A stretch of 57,500 bases of DNA, taken from contig CAUYUJ010000380.1 of the NCBI GenBank assembly GCA_963575745.1, positions 1 to 57,500 on the forward strand, in the 5' to 3' direction. Below the pieces are notes generated by a model, which worked only from the letters and a program-made list of their open reading frames with translations, was not told the origin of the DNA and made no database searches. Shown here piece by piece: positions 40,390 to 49,790 of this stretch (position 1 is the first letter of the stretch; each line of letters begins with the position of its first letter). Source of the stretch: Prorocentrum cordatum (Eukaryota > Sar > Dinophyceae > Prorocentrales > Prorocentraceae). The position numbers and the translations under genes were made by a program.

Positions 40390-40540
40390 AAAGGTACCCG
40401 TACTGCTACCCTTCGCCCGTTTTCGTCTGTTTCGGCCTCTTGGGAGGCCCTCGTCGCCACCGCTGGACTCGCCTCGAAATCCTGGTCGGAGCGCACCCCA
40501 GGAGAGAGCCGGGGAGTAGCGATGTATCGGTACCTTTTTT
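40390..40540. mobile_element. Foldback element, family D, copy 1
   Basis: Inverted ends AAAGGTACCCGTACTGCTAC and GTAGCGATGTATCGGTACCT + TTT. Shared interior TGGGAGGCCCTCGTCGCCAC, CGCTGGACTCGCCTCGAAAT and GGAGCGCACCCCAGGAGAG. About 150 bases. Confidence 0.82.
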
Positions 40541-40837
40541 GGTATCCCCATGATCACCACCCACCAAACCACCCCAACCCAACCCGAAGGCCCAAATTTA
40601 TCCTCGATTTCCAGTGGGGGGGGGTCGGGGAACGTTGAAAAAACACATGGTATCCGTACCCCCCCCAACCCGAAATTCGGGTCAAATTCGGGTCTTCGGG
40701 TTGGGTTGGGGTGGTCTGGTAGGTAGTCACATGAGGCGCCGGGTTCGTCACCGTTCTTGGCCTTGGGGCCGGTTTGCGGTCAGGATTCTTCTCTTAGCGT
40801 GTGGCTCTGTTGGTTCTGCCCCACCACTCCATGGAGG
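40541..40837. other. Unassigned interval with a local inverted repeat
   Basis: CCACCAAACCACCCCAACCC + AACCCGAAG (40560-40590) is inverted as CTTCGGGTTGGGTTGGGGTG + GTCTGG (about 40693-40720), arms of roughly 25 bases. This may be a further foldback element. Confidence 0.55.
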
Positions 40838-40985
40838 AAAGGTGCCCATACGGCTACCCTCTCCCAGTTTTCCCTTTTTGGGCCTCCTGGGAGGCCTTCG
40901 TCGTCACCGCTGGATTCGCCTCGAAATTCTGGTCAGAACGCACCCCGGGAGAGGTCCGGGGAGCAGCTGTACATCGGCACCTCTT
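40838..40985. mobile_element. Foldback element, family D, copy 2
   Basis: AAAGGTGCCCATACGGCTAC at the left, GGAGCAGCTGTACATCGGCA + CCT at the right, interior CCTCCTGGGAGGCCTTCGTC and TCAGAACGCACCCCGGGAG. It abuts repeat K1. Confidence 0.8.
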
Positions 40986-40992
40986 GGTTCCC

Positions 40993-41182
40993 CCAACCAC
41001 GCTTCGGTGTGCGACACGCCACCCATTCTTCCGGCCCCCCAGAGCGTCAACAACCCGAGCTTTTCCGAGCTTCCCGCCCCGCGGAGCGGAGCACCGCGCT
41101 ATGGCCGCTCGCAGGGAAGAGCGTGTCGCCAGGGCTGCCGCGGCGGCACGCTCAGCAGAAGCTCCCGACCGTAGGGCCTCGA
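40993..41182 (+). repeat. Dispersed repeat K, copy 1
   Basis: AACCACGCTTCGGTGTGCGA, CCCGAGCTTTTCCGAGCTTC, CCGCCCCGCGGAGCGGAGC and AAGCTCCCGACCGTAGG. Found again at 42161, 45121 and 46832, always in this orientation; two copies flank the GtrA-like gene. Confidence 0.78.
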
Positions 41183-41342
41183 GGGGCCGTGGAGCACAGG
41201 CTCGGGATGGCCAGCGGGCCCCCCCGGGGTCGAGAGGTCCAGGGGGCAATGTGTCGAGCCGATCCGAGCGCCGGATGCCTGGGCCCGCTGCGCTCCCCCT
41301 CCACTCGCGAAAATCGGCACCCCAAGACCCCTTCGAGTAACG

Positions 41343-41495
41343 AAAAATCATGATGGGAGGTTTTTCGCCATTTTCGGCCTCTGGGGACCCTTACTGGGCC
41401 TCGGGACCGTCAAAAAAGGAGTCGGGGTGAAAAACTCGTCCCGGGGAATAGGTCGAGACCTTTCGGGGTCGACGTAATGATCCTGACGTCGGGGA
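41343..41495 (+). repeat. Dispersed repeat F, copy 6
   Basis: Reference copy: AAAAATCATGATGGGAGG, TGGGCCTCGGGACCGTCAAA, CTCGTCCCGGGGAATAGGTC, GGGGTCGACGTAATGATCCT. The ends ATCATGA/ATGATCCTGACG hint at short inverted termini. Confidence 0.75.
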
Positions 41496-41615
41496 TTTAG
41501 GCCCCCTGGGGCCAGGGGATGGGTCGGGAGACGGGCAGACGCCTGCCACGCCGGCGCCAAGAGGTCGTCGGACTTCGACCTGCGAGCGCCTCTGCCGATC
41601 CTGCACCGCCGCCGG

Positions 41616-42080
41616 ATGAACCCGGTCAAAAAGTTTCGGAGTGGGGTGCCGCAGGTCTTGCGATTTCAGGTATCTGCATTCATAGGGACGGCTGTTTTCT
41701 GGCTATTAAACGAGGGTGCCGTGCATGGTCTCACTAACATAATCAAGTGGGAGTTCAGGGCGATTCCCCTGGTCACTGTGGCATGGATGTTATCTTACTT
41801 CGTTTCGATATGGTTCCAGTTTGTTCTAAACAGCACCCTGGTGTATGGTCCTTCAGACTCGTACTGGAAAGGTTTATTTGCGTGCTACACGGGGTACACG
41901 ACTGCGCTGCTGGCGTCCGTGCCAATAAATATGGGTCTCGTGCAGTATGTTGGTCTGGACTCGTCGCAAGCTTGGCTTGGAACGCTGACGATGACAGGAA
42001 TAACAAATTACTTCTTCGTCACGTGGTTGTGTGGCGGCACTGGCGAGGAGGACATTCGAGGATACGGAAAAGGTGAGTAG
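41616..42080 (+). CDS. GtrA-like four-helix membrane protein
   Basis: The only convincing host gene. The 154-residue frame has normal amino-acid complexity and four predicted membrane helices: about residues 19-37 (VSAFIGTAVFWLL...), 47-74 (IPLVTVAWMLSYFVSIWFQF), 89-113 and 120-140. The polar RFQ just before helix 1, the NSTLVYG after helix 2 and NYFF in helix 4 fit the GtrA fold, whose members are small integral membrane proteins, in bacteria often linked to lipid-linked sugar transfer. The function in this organism is unknown. The start is uncertain: the frame stays open upstream, and CGATTTCAG at 41661-41669 could be a splice acceptor, giving an exon from 41670. At the end, GAAAAGGTGAGTAG can be read either as the last codons plus stop or as a consensus splice donor after 42072. 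Base composition is milder than in the flanks. The gene is flanked by repeats F6 and K1 upstream and K2 downstream. Confidence 0.72.
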   Translation: MNPVKKFRSGVPQVLRFQVSAFIGTAVFWLLNEGAVHGLTNIIKWEFRAIPLVTVAWMLSYFVSIWFQFVLNSTLVYGPSDSYWKGLFACYTGYTTALLASVPINMGLVQYVGLDSSQAWLGTLTMTGITNYFFVTWLCGGTGEEDIRGYGKGE

Positions 42081-42160
42081 CCGTGCACCTGCCGCTCCTC
42101 GAGACGTGAGCTGAGGCGAGAGGGGCGGGACCTGGGGCAGCTCAGATCATTTAGACTACG

Positions 42161-42380
42161 CTCTCGAGCTTGGGCCCAGCGTGTCGCTCCGCAGGTTCTC
42201 TCGCCCAGCAGGCTTCGGCGCAGCACGCTGGCCACGTCCCGGCTCCCCAGCGTCCACGCCCCGACGTTTCCCGAGCCCCCCGCCACGCGGAGCGGAACGG
42301 CGCGGCATCCGCTCGCAGGGCACAGCGTGTGGCCGGGGCCGCCGCCGCGACACGCCAAGGAAACGCTCCCGACCGCATGG
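42161..42380 (+). repeat. Dispersed repeat K, copy 2
   Basis: GTGTCGCTCCGCAGG, CAGGCTTCGGCGCAGCACGC, CGAGCCCCCCGCCACGCGGA, CCGCTCGCAGGGCACAGCG and CGCTCCCGACCGCATGG. It begins about 80 bases after the GtrA-like frame. Confidence 0.8.
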
Positions 42381-42714
42381 TGAACAGTTTCTGATTCGGC
42401 GTTTCGACACTGGGCGGAAGGGGGAGGGAGGGGGGGGGGAGGGTCTTGCTCTGGACCTCTGCGGAGTGCGACTGTTTGCAACAGTGCGCTCTATCGGGGA
42501 GACTCCACCTGCAAAAACAGCCAAGATCTACTCCATCAGGGGGGGAGGGGGGGTGCGAGGGCCCGCGCCGATCGGCAAAACGATGAATAAGAAAGCGATA
42601 ACATCGTCATCGTCATCGTCGTTTTCCTCGTCCGCACCACTCACGAGCCCTCGCAGCCGGCGAGCCTCTGCCCTCCCCCCTCAGCTCTGCTGGCGTGACA
42701 GGCGGGGGGCGGCG
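42381..42714. other. Unassigned stretch
   Basis: G-rich tract at 42418-42445 and a short TCATCG run at 42604-42622. No gene supported. Confidence 0.35.
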
Positions 42715-42865
42715 AGCCGATCCGCAGTCTCCGCCTCCTCCCTCCTCCTCCGCCTCCTCCTCCTCCTCCTCCTCCACCTCCTCCTCCTCCTCCTAGTGCT
42801 CTTCCTCCTCCAGTCCTCTTCCTCGTCGTCCTCCTGCTGCTACTCCTCCTCCTCCTCCCAGGTTG
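42715..42865. repeat. (TCC)n array
   Basis: TCC/TCG trinucleotides with interruptions. Confidence 0.93.
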
Positions 42866-43215
42866 GCCATCCCATCTTCCGCTTCACGAGCCTGTCAGGC
42901 GGCGTCTGACCAGCCCGCTCGTGGAGCACCCCTTAATTCACTGGCCAGTGCCTGAGGCAGAGCTGCTTCCTCCTGCCGGCCGCCTGTCTTGGCGCAACCA
43001 AACTTGCAGCGGAGTCCCGCACATCTATCCTCCGTCGTCCTTCCTCCCTTCGCCCTTCCTCCGTTCGTCCTTTCTTGTTTCTCCCTCTTCCTCTTAATTA
43101 ACTCCCTCGTCCCCTCACAATCCTCCCTCCTCCTATCCTCATCCTCCTCCTCATTCGCTCCTCAATCCTCAGCCTCGTGTTCCACAGGCAGGTCGGTACC
43201 GCTACAGCTGGAGCC
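42866..43215. other. Unassigned, pyrimidine-rich toward the end
   Basis: From 43030 to 43160 the sequence is mostly C/T (TTCCTCCCTTCG words). No gene supported. Confidence 0.4.
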
Positions 43216-43217
43216 AG

Positions 43218-43375
43218 AGAGAATTTCATAGGAGGAGGAGGAGGAGGAGCACGAGGAGCAGGAGGAGGATGAGAAAGAGGAAGAGGGGGAGGGGTAGGGG
43301 TGGTGGTGGAGGGGGAGGAGGTCTGAGGAAAGTTAGGAGAGAGAAGGAGGAGCAAGGAGAAGGGAGAGGAGGTGG
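43218..43375. repeat. GGA array
   Basis: Interrupted GGA/GAG/GGT trinucleotides. Confidence 0.88.
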
Positions 43376-43457
43376 AATGATATCAAGATGAAGCTTCACT
43401 CTTAGGAGGAGCAGCAATACCAGCACCAAGGGTACAACACAAACAGGGCTCGCTATA

Positions 43458-43535
43458 GCCGCCGATGTAGAGAGAGAGAGAGAGAGAGAGATAGAGAGGA
43501 TGTACATGTATATATATATAGAGAGAGAGATAGGT
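43458..43535. repeat. (GA)n and (TA)n microsatellites
   Basis: GA runs at 43470-43490 and 43520-43530 around a GTATATATATA segment. Confidence 0.95.
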
Positions 43536-43924
43536 TGCTTAATTCAGTTGTGCTGTTTTTCTGCGGTTTCTCTGGGTTTCGAAGGAGGGCGGACCAGGAT
43601 CAAGAGTAGGAGGAGGAGGAGGAGGAGGAGGATAAGAAGGAGGATGAGGAGGAGGCAGACCAGGGAATCACCCGTTCTGCATGGCCACCCTATGTGCAAC
43701 CGTTTTGGGGGTTATTGGGGCCATGACTCGTGGGTAGGTCTCAGCAACGCCCGACCCGCCCGTTCCGACATGTGGTGGTGGCGACGGGGAAAGGGCAATC
43801 ATTAGGACGACGGACAGACGGACAGAAGGTCCTGGCCCACCACTGCTGCCGTGGTCGGCGCGACAGGGGGAAGGGGAGGAGGGAGGAGGGAGGAGGGAGG
43901 AGGATGGGCGGATGAGGGAGATGA
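43536..43924. other. Unassigned stretch with GGA run
   Basis: GGA run at 43605-43650 and a purine-rich GGGAGGA tract at 43865-43905; otherwise unassigned. Confidence 0.4.
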
Positions 43925-43932
43925 GGAAGATG

Positions 43933-43968
<36 letters not shown>

Positions 43969-43995
43969 CTGATGATGATGATGATGATGATGATG

Positions 43996-44062
<67 letters not shown>

Positions 44063-44155
44063 GGATGAGGATGAGGATGAGGATGAGGATGATGAGGATG
44101 ATGAGGATGATGATGATGAGGAGGAGGAGGAGCAAGATAAGGAGGAGGAGGATGA
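43925..44155. repeat. (GAT)n array passing into GGA
   Basis: About 200 bases of GAT trinucleotides with a GGA end. It directly abuts the head of composite element A4. Confidence 0.97.
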
Positions 44156-45020
44156 CCAGTGTAAACCCAAGAGTCATCAACGATGTTGGAATTAATCCTC
44201 CCTCCAAGCTCCCGCTTCATAGGCCCCTACAATGGTTCACTTCCATTGAGGGAACTGCTTCGTTGGAACACAACTATTTGAAGATCCTGGAACATGCCAA
44301 AACAGTGTTCTCGGGATTTCAACGCCGCGCACCAACCTGACTGCTGCGCTTTGGCGATCCCGAATCGTGCCATACGCCATGTCTTGGATTTCAACACCGC
44401 AAATTAACTTCATTATTGCACCCGCGAAATCCTGAATCCTTCCAAAGCATCTGTGGTATGCGATCATGGGAATTGGTAAAATTCTTGCAACTGTTTAACA
44501 CGAATGCGTGCGGTGCTAAGGCGAGAGCCACATTTTGAAAACCACCCGCCCTCAACCCGTGAAACTCGTGCACATTTTTACAAAGAATGTGCGCGGCGCT
44601 GAGGCGAGAGCCACATTTTGAAAACCACCCGCCCTCAACCCGTGAAACTCGTGCACATTTTTACAAAGAATGTGCGCGGCGCCAAGGCGAGAGCCACATT
44701 TTGAAAACCACCCGCCCCCAATCCGTGAAGCTCTTGCAACTGTTTTCAAAGAATGTGTCAAATAATGTGTGCGGCGCTAAGGCGAGAGCCACATTTTGAA
44801 AACGACCCGCCCTCAATCCGCGAAGCCCTTGCAATTTGTTCAAGGGATGTGCGCGGCGCGCAGGCGAGAGCCACATTTTGAAAACGGCCCGCCCTAAATC
44901 CGTGAAACTGTTGTCACTTTTTCAGCGTCAGAGTCATAAGTGGTGAGGAAGTGTCAGGCGAGACGCCCGACCCGCCCTAAACACTGGCCTCGGGGTGCGA
45001 CAGGGAGGAGTTATCTATAA
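44156..45020 (+). repeat. Composite two-module repeat A, copy 4 (longest)
   Basis: Head CCAGTGTAAACCCAAGAG, then module 1 (AACATGCCAAAACAGTGTTC, CGTGCCATACGCCATGTC, ACCGCAAATTAACTT). Module 2 has five regular units whose GGCGAGAGCCACATTTTGAA words sit around 44521, 44604, 44687, 44782 and 44864, with spacings of 83, 83, 95 and 82 bases. Tail TCAGAGTCATAAGTGGTGAG + GAAGTGTCAGGCG, GTGCGACAGGGAGGAG. A GGA array follows. Confidence 0.93.
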
Positions 45021-45045
45021 GGAGAAGGAATGGGAGAAGGAATGA

Positions 45046-45095
45046 AGGGGGAGGAGGAGGAGGAGGAGGAGGAGGAGGAGGAGGAGGAGGAGGAA
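45046..45095. repeat. (GGA)n array
   Basis: GGA trinucleotides just beyond the end of element A4. Confidence 0.95.
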
Positions 45096-45120
45096 GTGGA
45101 AGGGGAGCAGAAAGGCCATG

Positions 45121-45328
45121 ACCGTCTGTCCGCGCTGCCGGTCCTGGCCCACCGCTCTTGGACCCGACACGCCATCCACTTCCACCCTTCCCAGGCGCTC
45201 ACGCCCCCGGCCTTGCCGAGCCCCCCCCGCCCCGCGGAGCGGCACGACACGCCATCCGCTTGCAGGGCACGGCGTGCCGCTGAGGGCCGCCGCCGCGGCG
45301 CGCCGAGCAAAAGTTCCGACCGTAGGAA
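45121..45328 (+). repeat. Dispersed repeat K, copy 3
   Basis: TCCTGGCCCACCGCTCTTGG, GACACGCCATCCACTT, CGCCCCGCGGAGCGGCACGA, CACGCCATCCGCTTGCAGGG and CAAAAGTTCCGACCGTAGG. Confidence 0.8.
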
Positions 45329-46831
45329 GACGGACATAGGAGCACGAGGAGGTTCTCATCGGGGAAGGGGTCGTTTGCCCAGGGTGTCCGTGGTGCGGTC
45401 GATTCGGTGATGTCGCGGTCGGTCGCATTCGGCCGGCTCGGCTCGGTCGGGCAGTTGCCGCGCCGCTGCGTTCCTTTCGGGCTGCCTTCGGCCGGTCGGT
45501 TTCGGCCGGTCTCGGTCCCTCGGTCTCGGCTGTGGTGTCGCCGTGGGCGGCTATGGTCGCAGGGGATCCCACGTGCTCCCCTGAGAGATGACGTCGCGAA
45601 GAGCTGCAGCAGCGTGCGAAGTCACGACCAGAGCCCCAGACGGGTGCCCAGCCTCAGGCCGCTCTCGGCCTGGCGTTCGATACACGGAGGAGCGGCCACG
45701 TGCCTGCTGCGCCTCCCACGCACAGCATCGAGCTGTGAGGGCCCTTGGGCCCCGCAGCTGGGCGGGGAGGCCCGGCGTGGCAGGACTGCGACGCCTGGGT
45801 GCCAGGTGCCCAGCGAGCAGAGGTGGCTCAGCCTGGGGACGCAGCAGCGACGCCCCACTCGCCCAGATGCATCGCCGATCGGGGCCCGGGTGCTCCAGCC
45901 TGCCCGTCGGGTGCCTATAGATCGAGCGCCGACCTGCCGGCGGTGTCTCGTCGGCTCCGGGTCACACACACACACACTCATGCATATGCATTCTGACGTG
46001 TAGGATTCAATGAGGTCCCCCCTGCAGAGCCAGTCCCTGCATTCCGCTCCCGTCAGACCGGGGGCCGGGGGGGAGCGCATACGCGGCCTCACCGGCCGGG
46101 GTGTGCATCTGCCGACGCCCCCTCCTCCCCCCTTGGCCACCGTCCCTCGCCCTGTGCAGATCTATCTCTCTCCGCCTCCTCTCTGCTTCGCCCCCCGCCT
46201 CCGCCTGCGCTCGAGAGCGCTCGCGCGCCCTGGGGGCACCTCACGCTGCGCCCGTGGTGCCACTTTTGGGGGGAATGTGTGTCGCAGGAAGGGGATCCCC
46301 TGCACGTCATGCGACATCACAGTGGCGACAGTGGCCCGTGAAGAGCAGTATCAGTTGGCCATGCTCTGCGAGCAGATCGCCCCACCAGCAATATAGGGAA
46401 CCTCGTCCTGGGCTTGGGAGCGCTCCTTATCCCCTATACACACACCCTTGCTCTGGAATGTTGCTTCTTTTTTTTCCGTGGGGCACTTTGGCCGACGTTC
46501 TTGCCGAATTGAAAGGTGCGGCGTTTCAGATTCGGTTTGCAAGCAAACATCGGACCACCCCCCCGCCACAGTAGACAGTTCCGATAGTTCGTTTCCGCTC
46601 CCGGGTGTAACACGATCAGCGCCTCCGCCAGACGAATAATGTCAAACTAGAATCGTCGTTTCCAACGTATTTTGGCGCGTCGCCTTTGCCACATTTGATG
46701 GATTCCTTAACTGCGGAGGGCGGCGATTACATTTACGCATGCCCAAGCCTCAGTTGGCGTTCCACTGGCTTCTAGTCCCTGGACCTCTTATGTACGGGTT
46801 CCTGATCCAATGCCCCCCATCGTATTGCAGT
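45329..46831. other. Unassigned stretch
   Basis: About 1.5 kb without recognised genes. 45400-45545 is a G-rich minisatellite of GGTCGG/TTCGGCCGG words. A (CA)n run sits at 45963-45978. ORFs on both strands are unrecognised. Confidence 0.4.
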
Positions 46832-47015
46832 CGAGAACTTTTGGATAGCGCGTCGTTCCGCAGGCTCTGGCCCACCACGCTTCGGCGCGACACGCTATCC
46901 GCGTCTACATTTCCAAGCGTCAACGTCCCGAGCTTTTCCGAGCCTCCCGCCCCGCGGAGCGGAGCGACACGCTATCCGTTTGTAGCGTGTCGCCGAGGCC
47001 GCCGCAGCGCCACTC
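46832..47015 (+). repeat. Dispersed repeat K, copy 4
   Basis: GAGAACTTTTGGATAGCGCG at the left. Interior CCACCACGCTTCGGCGCGAC, ACGCTATCCGCG, CGAGCTTTTCCGAGCCTCCC, CGCGGAGCGGAGCGACACGC. The left end resembles the reverse complement of copy 3's right end, so the family may be a foldback element. Confidence 0.8.
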
Positions 47016-47219
47016 AGGAGGGGAAAAAGACAGACACAGTTCATCGTCGACCTCCAGGAAGATGTCGGAAAACATGGGAAGTGGGGGGGAAGTCGAAAGT
47101 CCAGAAGATATTGGAAACCATCGGGAATCCTGGGAGTTGTGTCGTCTTATCTGTGTGTCCCTGGGACCCTTCGGTCACGCTGTCCAGAAGTTCCTGACCG
47201 CCGCATCTACCGTACTTGT
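47016..47219. other. Unassigned interval
   Basis: No feature recognised between K4 and the TTG array. Confidence 0.3.
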
Positions 47220-47275
47220 TGGTTGTTGTTGTTGTTGTTGTTTTTTTTTTTTTGTTGTTGTTGTTGTTGTTGAAC
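47220..47275. repeat. (TTG)n with T homopolymer
   Basis: TTG trinucleotides on both sides of a T run. Confidence 0.95.
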
Positions 47276-47354
47276 ATTATTACTTTTAAAAAATAATTAT
47301 TGTTGGGACCCCTGGTGCACGACCCCCCCGCCGCGCCTAGGCCGCAGCCACGTT

Positions 47355-47402
47355 TTCATCATTTCCGTGAGGAAGTCTCAGGCAAAACGGGTTGGTCCGG
47401 AT
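47355..47402 (+). repeat. Tail fragment of composite repeat A
   Basis: CCGTGAGGAAGTCTCAGGCA then AAACGGGTTGGTCCGG matches the terminal segment of copies A2-A4 only; the modules are missing. Confidence 0.6.
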
Positions 47403-48030
47403 CCGGTTGTTTTGTTACGGGCGGTTTTCCCTTGCAAAAAATAAGCTAAAGTGGACATTTCTTGTTCTAACATAACCAAATTTCAATAATCCCTTGCAAA
47501 AAATAAGGTAAAGTGGATATTCGCGCGCGCAAGACGAAATCCTTCCAAAACCTTTGTTTTCGTAGCGATTTTAACATAAAAACATAAAAAAACAATGATT
47601 TTTCAAAAACAAATTGCCAAAAGTTCATCCCGCGCGCTCTTGCGGATTCGTAGGAAACCCAACACTTTTTCAACATTTCTGTCAAACGGGCTTTTGCGAG
47701 CAACTTTTTCAAACTTCTGCAACAACGGTTGCGCACCTGCCAGGGCCATCATCCCTGTCAAATAATACCATGCGGGACACATTCGTTTTTTCTTCGCGCG
47801 CGCACGCCGTCGTCGTCGGCCGCGGGGCCCTGAATAGTAGCCACGGTCGTCCGCATGCCACGAAGTGAAGTGTCCGAACGTCATAGGGCGGGAAGCTGGG
47901 TGTGGGTGGTGGCGAAGAGTCGTTTGGAAATTTGGTAGAGCTTGAACCGGCCCCCCCACAAAGTGGGGGTATTGCCCGCCTCCTATGAAAACCCTGGCTG
48001 GCACTGGTGAGAACGGAGTGTCCCCACGTG
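47403..48030. other. AT-richer unassigned island with 61-bp duplication
   Basis: CCCTTGCAAAAAATAAG followed by TAAAGTGGAYATT occurs twice, starting near 47430 and 47491. Minus-strand frames (47467-47736, 47603-48004) have normal amino-acid complexity but no recognisable domain. Less GC-rich than almost all of the window. Confidence 0.5.
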
Positions 48031-48034
48031 CTAG

Positions 48035-48078
48035 TAATTGTTGTTGTTGTTGTTGCTGTTGTTGTTGTTGTTGTTAAT
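48035..48078. repeat. (TTG)n microsatellite
   Basis: TTG trinucleotides with one GCT interruption. Confidence 0.95.
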
Positions 48079-48346
48079 CGGCTTCGGGGCGGAGACTCCG
48101 CGTCCTTTTCCCTCCGCCCCCTTATTCTCTGCAGTTACCCCATATGGGCACGACTCCCCCTCTGTGCCCCGACTTTTTGCGCAAGTGGTCCCGCTCTCTC
48201 CGCGTACGTTTTGTGTTGTCCTTCTGGGTTTTATTATCTTGATTGTTCCCCACATGTTTGTTATCAACCCTTTTGTGTTCGCTTGTCGTTTGAGTTGGAC
48301 ACTGTGGTCGTTTCCCCTTCCCGCCTCCCTCGACAGTTTAACAACA

Positions 48347-49025
48347 TGAATGCTACTCTCCCTCCGCCCCTGAAGTTGTCCGGACGTTCTCCCGCCCCCT
48401 CTGCGTGTTGTTTCTGATTGACGCAGGGTTCTAAGCATCGTTTTTCTTTTGTGTCTTTGGCAATCCGATTATTTTCGGTGTTTCGAAATTTTCGGATCGG
48501 CGGTTTCCTCCCTTCGTTCAGAATGGCGCTATCGCCCCAGCGCGGGTGACTTTTCTGGATCCGAGTTTTGTTTCATTGTGGACCCCCCTTGTTTCCCCTC
48601 CTCCGCCTTCCCCTGGTCCCCCTGATTCTCCTGCTCCTTCCACTTCAGTTCCTTTTGCTGCTGTTCGTCTCGCCCCATCGCGGGCCTCTCTTCTGAATCC
48701 GAGTCTCTCTTCATCGTTGTCGCCCCCCTCAGATCCCCTCCTCCGCCTTCCCCTGGTCCTCCTTCTCCTCACGATCCGCCCGCTTTCATATCTGCTGCTA
48801 CTGTTCGTCCTTATCCTTTTCCTTCCGCTCATCCTCCTGCTCACCCACCAACTCCTCTTGTGCACGCAGCTCCCTTTTTTTCCGATTGCGCATAACGGGA
48901 AATGGTTGTTTTGTGGGAGTCGCATGTCGGCTATGACGCGCGCTTGTGGATAGAGAATGACAAAATCTGCGCCATGAGAACGGATGGGAGGGAGGGACTG
49001 GATGACAGATGAGGCGGGAGCACGC
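48347..49025 (+). repeat. Dispersed repeat L, copy 4
   Basis: TGAATGCTACTCTCCCTCCG, GAAGTTGTCCGGACG, TTTCGGTGTTTCGAAATTTT + CGGATCGGCGG, TCGTTCAGAATGGCGCTATC, CCAGCGCGGGTGAC and TGGATCCGAG. The TCC core (48590-48870) is followed by TTTTTCCGATTGCGCATAAC and GGCTATGACGCGCGC. Confidence 0.85.
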
Positions 49026-49270
49026 CCACACAGCTTGCCTCCCTCCTCTCTCTTCCCTCCTGCCCCTCACCTGCCTAATTACGAGTCTACCTCCCAACTC
49101 GCCACCCCTGGGGGGCTGCTATATGGGAACATGTCGCAATGTTTGAGGACTGTTGGGGGCCCAGCCGAGTGACGCCTTACGCAATCAGAGCGGGACCTCA
49201 CCGTCGCAGTGGGGCTGCGTAGTGCGAAGTTGTTGCCGATCTCAAGGGCGACTTGGGGGCTGTTTACTAT
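49026..49270. other. Unassigned interval
   Basis: No feature recognised before the GGA array. Confidence 0.3.
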
Positions 49271-49274
49271 ACAT

Positions 49275-49480
49275 ATGGAGGAGGAGGAGGAGGAGGAGGA
49301 GGAGGAGGAGGAGGAGGAGGAGGAGGAGGAGGAGGAGGAGGAGGAGGAGGAGGAGGAGGAGGAAGGGGGGGACGGGGAACGGAAACGGGGACGGGGATCT
49401 GGGGGAGGAGGGTGAGGAGAGGGAGGAGGAGGGAGGAGGGGGAGGAGGGGGAGGAGTTGGCAGGGAGGAGGAGCGGGAGC
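49275..49480. repeat. (GGA)n array and purine-rich tail
   Basis: Pure GGA at 49275-49362, then degenerate GGGGAGGA sequence. Confidence 0.95.
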
Positions 49481-49670
49481 TCCCCTCGGCTCGCAGGCCG
49501 CCCGCGCCGCCGCTGAGATGTGCTCCCCCGCGGTCCAGACGTTCTCGCGCGAGGCGGCCTGGGGGGCCCAGCCGCGGCGGGCGGTGCTGCCTCGCGAGGG
49601 CCCTCGTCCCCGCCGTGCCCCCGCCCTTCCCTCCCCTTCGCCCCCCCAGGACTGCGCTCCCCCTCCTGGT
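49481..49670. other. Unassigned GC-rich interval
   Basis: GC-rich sequence between opposing GGA and TCC arrays; the arrays could pair with each other across it. Confidence 0.4.
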
Positions 49671-49790
49671 TCCTCCTCCTCCTCCTCCTCCTCCTCCTCC
49701 TCCTCCTCCTCCATCCATTATTTAATAAACAACCCCCCCTCCTCCTCCTCCTCCTCCTCCTCCTCCTCCTCCTCCTCCTCCTCCTCCCTG
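49671..49790. repeat. Two (TCC)n arrays
   Basis: TCC runs at 49671-49711 and 49738-49788, separated by an AT-rich ATTATTTAATAAACAA segment. Confidence 0.96.

Noticed and set aside
44552-44761. Peptide repeat GLRAGGFQNVALA in a minus frame within element A4
   Set aside because: The DNA unit is 83 bases, not a multiple of three, so the frame shifts at each unit and the peptide repeat is a by-product.
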